Assembly (NCBI GenBank): GCA_015060015.1
Contig: SUZG01000001.1
Location: 87,605 to 151,604 of the forward strand
DNA from: Rikenellaceae bacterium
GTDB lineage: Bacteria; Bacteroidota; Bacteroidia; Bacteroidales; Rikenellaceae
Reading direction: 5' to 3'
DNA length: 64,000 nt
The translations under genes were made by a program, and so were the position numbers. Below are positions 59,338-64,000 of the stretch, one piece after another; position 1 is the first letter of the stretch, and the number at the start of each line of letters is the position of its first letter. The notes under the pieces are model-generated. The model was not told the origin of the DNA. It saw only the letters and a program-made list of their open reading frames with translations, and made no database searches.

Positions 59338-61678
59338 GAGCCGTATTCTTCCAGCGGAAGTCGTGTATCCAACGCTGACCCTCGGGGTTGTTGGGGTTGT
59401 GCAGCTGAATACCCCAGTCCAGACGCAGTATGACGAACTTGATATCGACACGCAGGCCCACGCCCGTATTGAATCCGAGCTGCTTGTAGAAGCGGTTGAA
59501 GTGGAATATGCCGTCGGCCGGCACCTGTGCCTTGTCGCGACCTAAATACCACACATTACCCACATCGACAAATGTAGCACCGTGGAACATTCCCCAGATG
59601 GGGAATCGGAATTCGAGGTTACCCTCCAAACGCATATCTCCCATCTGCACGGGGTAGGGCGTATTCTCGGCGGGTGTGTTTCCCGGGCCGAGGGTACGGG
59701 GTGTCCAGCCTCGCATACTGTTGCTACCGCCGACATAGAACAGACGGTCGAAGGGCAATGCCGTAGAGTTGCCGTAGGGCACTCCGCAGCCGGCGAAGAT
59801 ACGACCCGCGAGGGCGGTCTTCTCGCCCAGCACAATCTTGCGGCTCACACTTATATCGCCACGCACATACTGCGAATATCTCACGCCGAGAATCTGATAA
59901 TATCCCTCGGCGGTCTTGTGCGAGAATGCCCTCTCGAAGAGGTTGAGCAGGTTACCCGCCGACTCGAAGTTTATACGCATCAGTGTTGCGTTGCCGCCTA
60001 TGTGTTTGTTCTGATTATTATACACATACGAGGCCGACAGGCCGACAATGGCCTGCGTGCGGTAACTCTGACGCAGATACTCATTTTGCAGCGAGTTGAA
60101 GAACTCCTCGTTTATGTAACCCACATTAATCCAGTTCAGGTCGATGGGTCGCAACATATAGTTGTAACGGCCATTCAGACTACGCCACGAGTACGACCAC
60201 GTTATACGCGACAGGTCGCGGTGGTAGTAGGGTCGGTCCTGCACGTTGAACGACAGCTCGACCTTTGTTCGCGGCATATTGATATTGCGTGTCGAGATGC
60301 GGAACGGAGTCACGAAACGCGGAAACGACAGACCTACGGTGAAGCCTATCTCGTTGGCCTTACGCTTCGATGTGTGCGGAGCCTTCATATACTCGTGACC
60401 GTATGTTACCGAGGTGTTGAAGGTCTCCACGCCGCGGAAAAGGTTGCGGTTCTGGTAGCCTATGGTTGCCGAGAGGCCGTAGAAGCTCGATGTCGTGCTG
60501 GCTTCAAGCTCCACGTTGAGGCTCTGTTTGAGTGTTGGCGAACATAGTATGTAACAACGCAGACGACCCTCGCTTACGTCGTTGTAACCCTTCGAGTACT
60601 CCTCCTTGCCCTCGCCGGCGTAGTTTGCCATCCTTGCATCGTCACTCTCCGGCAGCTCCTCAAAGGCTATGCGGGCACTCTTGAAGTATCCCAGCGACAT
60701 AATATCGTTGTAGGTGCGATTGACCGCCTCGGCATTATACAGAGTGTTGGGCGAGAGGGGTATGGCGGCGTGCAGAATCTCCGGACGCACCTTCGGCTTA
60801 CCCTCGCAGATGATGTTCAGACCCTTGTATTGTATGGTGTCGTTCTTCGTGCTACTCTCCGAACGAGCCACTGTGGGGTTGTAGTCGGGAACGACATTTA
60901 TCTCCGTTATGCGGAATATGCGGTTGTTGTCCATAATGGCACGCCCCTGCTCGTCGTAGCCCGCCACGTTGCGGCGGACAATCATTCGTATCCCTACGGT
61001 GTGGTCGCCTCCGAGAGTATCGACACGATACTCTATGTTGTTGATAGAGAAGTTGTAATAACCTCTGTTGTTGAGATATCCCGCTATGCGTTCTCGTTCC
61101 TTGTCGAGTACCGTGATGTCGAATATGTTACCCACCTTTATCATCGAGTGCAAGGTGTCGGCCTCAATCAGTGGTGCTATCTGCTTGTCGCGGAAGTCAT
61201 ACGAGAGGCTCGTGATGTAGTAGGGCTCGCCCTGATGTGTCTTGTAGGTTACGAAGGCACGCTTGCGACGGCGTGTGGTATCGACCTCAAACTGCACCTG
61301 CGAGGAGTAGTAACCTCGCGAGTCCATATATGTTTTCAGGTTCTGGGCACTCTTCTCGGTGAGCTGATAATCAAATATTACGGGCGGCTCGCCTACCTTG
61401 CGTTTCAGGTTGTTCCACCAGTTATCCTTCTCGGGGTTTGCGAGGTTGTATGCCCAGACATAGAAGTTGGTGCCGAGAAAACGCTTATTGGGAGTCTGAC
61501 GCACATACTGTTCCAGCGTCTGTGCCGCTATGCGTTCGTTGCGGGGCGTCTGCTTGTCGGCCTCGATATCGACCTTCTGAAGGAAGTATTCGCCCTCCGA
61601 GAGCTTACGCGTGACGCTGCACGCCGAGCATAGTATGCCCAGCAGCAGAATCACAATATATCGAAGCGACAGTCGCAT
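59309..61678 (-). CDS. TamL-like lipoprotein of the BamA/TamA family
   Basis: A 789-residue Omp85-type protein with a lipoprotein signal (lipobox ILCSAC, Cys20), POTRA-like domains (about 30-400, for example YFLQKVDIEADKQTPRNERI), and a C-terminal 16-strand barrel (about 400-789) with the surface-loop motif GGSNSMRGWTPRTLG (about 675-689) and an aromatic end (NFGVGYPF). Lipidated TamA relatives called TamL occur in Bacteroidota with TamB. TamB is not in this window. Likely role: envelope biogenesis in the outer membrane. The gene ends inside comEC (convergent overlap) and follows dapF by 5 nt. Confidence 0.87.
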   Translation of the reverse strand: MRLSLRYIVILLLGILCSACSVTRKLSEGEYFLQKVDIEADKQTPRNERIAAQTLEQYVRQTPNKRFLGTNFYVWAYNLANPEKDNWWNNLKRKVGEPPVIFDYQLTEKSAQNLKTYMDSRGYYSSQVQFEVDTTRRRKRAFVTYKTHQGEPYYITSLSYDFRDKQIAPLIEADTLHSMIKVGNIFDITVLDKERERIAGYLNNRGYYNFSINNIEYRVDTLGGDHTVGIRMIVRRNVAGYDEQGRAIMDNNRIFRITEINVVPDYNPTVARSESSTKNDTIQYKGLNIICEGKPKVRPEILHAAIPLSPNTLYNAEAVNRTYNDIMSLGYFKSARIAFEELPESDDARMANYAGEGKEEYSKGYNDVSEGRLRCYILCSPTLKQSLNVELEASTTSSFYGLSATIGYQNRNLFRGVETFNTSVTYGHEYMKAPHTSKRKANEIGFTVGLSFPRFVTPFRISTRNINMPRTKVELSFNVQDRPYYHRDLSRITWSYSWRSLNGRYNYMLRPIDLNWINVGYINEEFFNSLQNEYLRQSYRTQAIVGLSASYVYNNQNKHIGGNATLMRINFESAGNLLNLFERAFSHKTAEGYYQILGVRYSQYVRGDISVSRKIVLGEKTALAGRIFAGCGVPYGNSTALPFDRLFYVGGSNSMRGWTPRTLGPGNTPAENTPYPVQMGDMRLEGNLEFRFPIWGMFHGATFVDVGNVWYLGRDKAQVPADGIFHFNRFYKQLGFNTGVGLRVDIKFVILRLDWGIQLHNPNNPEGQRWIHDFRWKNTALNFGVGYPF

Positions 61679-61683
61679 AATTC

Positions 61684-62625
61684 CTACATATTTAGTGACA
61701 TCACAAACTCATCATATCTCTCACACTCGGCAGCATAGTGCTTACCGATAGTGACGCTTTCAACCCTCTCTACACTCCACTCGGCCATCCCTGCCCAGCG
61801 ATAGGTGGCGTTGCCCGTCAGGCGTGTTACAATGCCGTCTGGCGTGGGACAGCATCGGCAGATGACCATACCGCCCTTGTTCAGCACGCTTATATCGCTG
61901 TCGGCCTCACACAGACCCAGCAATACTGCGGCGGTGCTGCTGGCCGTCATTGCCGTACCGCACGAATATGTTATGCCCGCACCGCGTTCATAGGTGGCAA
62001 CAAATATTGCACTCCTGTTGCATTTGCGAAACAGGCTCACGTTGATACCCTTCGGGAAGTCGCTTTTCTCTCTCTGCACCCTCTCGCCTAACTCTCGCAG
62101 GCGTGCCATATCAATCTCCTCGACAGCGGCCACAATGTGGGGATTACCCAAATTAAGTGCCGTAAATTGCTCCTCGCCACCGAGTGAGGCTATCTTTTGA
62201 CCTATAAAATCCTCTTTTCCCTCGGCAAAGCCGAAGTCGGGACTTGTGGTCTTTACTCCTATATCCACACCATAAGCCTTGATGCAACCGGCGATGTCGT
62301 CGGCACGATGTATGGGGTAGCGGTTGCCTCCCGAGAGGAGTGTAAAGTCACCCTCGGAGATATATCTCTCCTCTACAAGGCGTGCCACGCAGCGTATTCC
62401 GTTGCCGCACATCTCGGCCTCCGAGCCGTCGGGATTGAACATACGCATAGCGTAATGTTCGCCCACCTTTACCACATATAACACACCATCAGCTCCTCCC
62501 ACCGCCTCGTGTGAGCATATCTGTCGGGCAAAATCTGCCATATCGCCGATTGGGGGCTGTGCCACCAAATCGACCATCACAAACTCATTTCCCGACCCGT
62601 GACACTTTATAATCTCTACTTGCAT
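61684..62625 (-). CDS. dapF: Diaminopimelate epimerase (DapF)
   Basis: A 313-residue PLP-independent racemase that makes meso-diaminopimelate for lysine and peptidoglycan. The two catalytic Cys lie in EAEMCGNGIRCVAR (about 70-83) and ITYSCGTAMTAS (about 217-228). Slightly longer than the usual 270-280 residues because of an insert in the first half. The start ATG gives MQVEIIKCHGSGNEF. A consensus promoter is 23 nt upstream. The TamL-like gene 5 nt downstream is probably co-transcribed. Confidence 0.95.
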   Translation of the reverse strand: MQVEIIKCHGSGNEFVMVDLVAQPPIGDMADFARQICSHEAVGGADGVLYVVKVGEHYAMRMFNPDGSEAEMCGNGIRCVARLVEERYISEGDFTLLSGGNRYPIHRADDIAGCIKAYGVDIGVKTTSPDFGFAEGKEDFIGQKIASLGGEEQFTALNLGNPHIVAAVEEIDMARLRELGERVQREKSDFPKGINVSLFRKCNRSAIFVATYERGAGITYSCGTAMTASSTAAVLLGLCEADSDISVLNKGGMVICRCCPTPDGIVTRLTGNATYRWAGMAEWSVERVESVTIGKHYAAECERYDEFVMSLNM

Positions 62626-62647
62626 CTGCCAAATGGTAATAATCGTT

Positions 62648-62679
62648 CAAAAATAGTAATATTTCCCACTTAAAACAAA
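62648..62679 (-). promoter_or_regulatory. dapF-tamL operon promoter
   Basis: On the minus strand: TTTG (62679-62676), 20 bases, TATTTTTG (62655-62648), a full consensus match. The -7 box ends 23 nt before the dapF ATG, giving a short leader. Confidence 0.7.
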
Positions 62680-62794
62680 AATATTCGCAATAATATGCTC
62701 TGCCCGCAGGTTTTACAACCTCTCCCCGACCTTTTGTTTTCTCTGCGAGAGTCGGTTTTTGGAGATTTATGGGGTGATTTCGCCACAAAATAGA

Positions 62795-62814
62795 GTGTTT
62801 CGTCCCTGAAACAC
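62795..62814. other. Perfect hairpin in the 62.6-63.0 kb intergenic region
   Basis: GTGTTTC (62795-62801), loop GTCCCT, GAAACAC (62808-62814). No T-run follows. The rest of this 390-bp gap (62626-63018) holds the dapF promoter, an A/T-rich stretch and the leader of the FadL-type gene; I see no gene in it. Confidence 0.35.
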
Positions 62815-63018
62815 CTTGATTTATAACTTTCACAGGCTGTTAGCCACATAATTTTTGCCGTTTGGTTTTTTTAACGGACTTTTGCAGCCGAAATCATTCG
62901 CAACAGAGGAAGGAAAACCATTCAGCAAAAATAAAAAACCAAAAAAAATTAACATCGCCGCGAAGAGTGACGGAACAGCAAACCCGCACCCGTAACGCAG
63001 GCGAAAAACTTAAAAAGT

Positions 63019-64000
63019 ATGAAGATTTTTACAAAGTCAATTCTTGCCCTTGTGGCATCTGTGACAATGGTATCAACTGCTTTGGCAGGTGGTCCTATGA
63101 CAAACTCAAACCAGAGTGCTCACTTCTTGCGTAGCGTGGCACGCGGTACATCACTCGACACCGATGCGGTTTACACAAACCCCGCAGGTGTTGTATTTAT
63201 GGAGAACGGCTTCCACATCGGTATCAACGACCAGATGGCAGCACAGACCCGTACAGTCACTTCAACCTATGCTCCCTTTGCAATGAACGGTGGCTCTGCT
63301 ACCAAGCAGTACAAGGGCGAGGTATTCTCTCCGCTGATTCCCAGCGTTCACTTCGCGTGGAAGCATAACCGTTGGGCTGTGATGGCCGGCGTAGGTGTAA
63401 ACGGCGGTGGTGGCTCTTTGGAGTTTGCCGATGGTCTGGCATCTTTCGAACGCCAGTTCTCTGTACTTCCCGCAGGTATGCAGAAGTTGGGTATTCAGGC
63501 AACAGGATACGATATGGATATGTACCTTATGGGTAAGTCAATGACTTTGGCTTTCAACGCAGGTGTTGCTTTCCGTATCACCGACTGGTTGTCAGTGGCA
63601 GCACAGGTACGCTTTGGTACAACATCTAACAGCTATGAGGGTCACATGAAGAACATCGGTGTAAACATCGGTGGTCAGATGACTCCCGCTGCCGCTGTGT
63701 TCAGCAATGCCCTTGATGGTATGAAGGCACAGTTCCAGCAGTACAGCACACAGTACGAGCAGCTGGTTGCTGCCGGTATGGGTGACTCTGAACAGGCGCA
63801 GCAGTTGAAGGCCGGCCTGGCACAGTTGCAGGCAGGTATGAAGACCGTAGGCGAAAATGCAGTGAAGACACAGGATCACATCCTCGATGTTAAGCAGAAG
63901 GGTACATCTATCAGCCCCATCATCGCATTGGCATTCCACAAGGGTAAGTGGGACGCTTCGGTAAAGTATGAGTTCAAGATGGCGACAGAGCTCGAGATTG
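63019..64000 (+). CDS. FadL/OmpP1-type outer-membrane transport protein (partial, cut by window end)
   Basis: Starts with the ATG at 63019 and runs in frame to the window edge, so the 3' part is missing. The predicted protein begins with a cleavable signal peptide (about 1-24, ending ALAGG) and contains FadL-family segments: NQSAHFLRSVARGTSLDTDA, YTNPAGVVFM (the NPA motif), then beta strands such as FSPLIPSVHFAWKHN and SVAAQVRFGTTSNSYEG. A coiled Gln/Ala-rich stretch (about 235-285) is an insert. FadL proteins carry hydrophobic molecules such as fatty acids across the outer membrane. Promoter not identified. Confidence 0.85.
   Translation, partial: MKIFTKSILALVASVTMVSTALAGGPMTNSNQSAHFLRSVARGTSLDTDAVYTNPAGVVFMENGFHIGINDQMAAQTRTVTSTYAPFAMNGGSATKQYKGEVFSPLIPSVHFAWKHNRWAVMAGVGVNGGGGSLEFADGLASFERQFSVLPAGMQKLGIQATGYDMDMYLMGKSMTLAFNAGVAFRITDWLSVAAQVRFGTTSNSYEGHMKNIGVNIGGQMTPAAAVFSNALDGMKAQFQQYSTQYEQLVAAGMGDSEQAQQLKAGLAQLQAGMKTVGENAVKTQDHILDVKQKGTSISPIIALAFHKGKWDASVKYEFKMATELEI

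Overview
This window looks like chromosomal DNA of a Bacteroidota bacterium, most likely of the order Bacteroidales; a Rikenellaceae/Alistipes-type genome is my best guess, not a proof. Reasons: several promoters fit the Bacteroidota pattern TTTG-N19/20-TAnnTTTG, many genes lack a strong Shine-Dalgarno sequence, and families typical of the phylum are present (TamL-like lipoprotein Omp85, DUF4296 and DUF4465 lipoproteins, PorT-like barrel, Big_5 lipoprotein, MqnA). GC content is moderate to high in genes and low between them. I see no phage, insertion sequence, CRISPR array, rRNA or tRNA gene.

Layout. 1-360: a small-RNA unit with its own promoter and terminator, then a dispersed hairpin repeat. 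0.36-10.7 kb: a patatin/Omp85 protein facing left, then a rightward block: pheS, two lipoproteins sharing a signal-peptide cassette, a TPR protein, a degenerate M23/EnvC-like protein, ybeY and mnmG. 10.75-10.85 kb: two bidirectional terminators enclosing a perfect parS-like palindrome; a second near-perfect copy lies inside ilvE. 10.86-14.0 kb: ilvE and metG. 14.0-14.78 kb: an AT-rich, gene-free stretch with three identical DnaA-box-like TTATCAACA sites plus degenerate ones, the best candidate for the chromosomal origin. Hand counts of base skew on either side agree with this. 14.8-22.7 kb: a leftward block: rdgB, an SH3/membrane lipoprotein, a dicarboxylate-type symporter, a CorA-type metal transporter, mqnA, and a two-gene lipoprotein operon behind a cobalamin riboswitch with a complete promoter and attenuator.

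23.4-40.2 kb: mainly rightward housekeeping and envelope genes (flippase, dut, holB, folK, Big_5 lipoprotein, barrel protein, rbfA, LolC/E-like permease, DUF4296 lipoprotein, amidohydrolase, nitroreductase, folE, two paralogous secreted endonuclease/exonuclease/phosphatase proteins, mrp). 40.3-47.5 kb: leftward sppA, a 48-codon small ORF, an ECF sigma factor, and an MBOAT/SGNH/zinc-peptidase operon. 47.7-59.3 kb: rightward second LolC/E-like permease, ubiE/menG, small envelope proteins, a HAD phosphatase, a Ca/Na-type antiporter, PAP2, a second HAD, queD, polA, comEC. 59.3-62.6 kb: leftward tamL-like gene and dapF. The right edge cuts a FadL-type barrel gene.

The genes form a core chromosomal neighbourhood: replication and repair (holB, polA, dut, rdgB, origin, parS), translation (pheS, metG, mnmG, ybeY, rbfA), pterin chemistry (folE, folK, queD), menaquinone (mqnA, ubiE, possibly the amidohydrolase) and envelope building. 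The most unusual feature is a family of about eight intergenic elements made of degenerate 9-nt GGGAATTTA-type repeats facing their inverted copies around a shared ACGCAA-containing loop. Several lie 13-40 nt before a start codon, in the sense orientation of the following gene.
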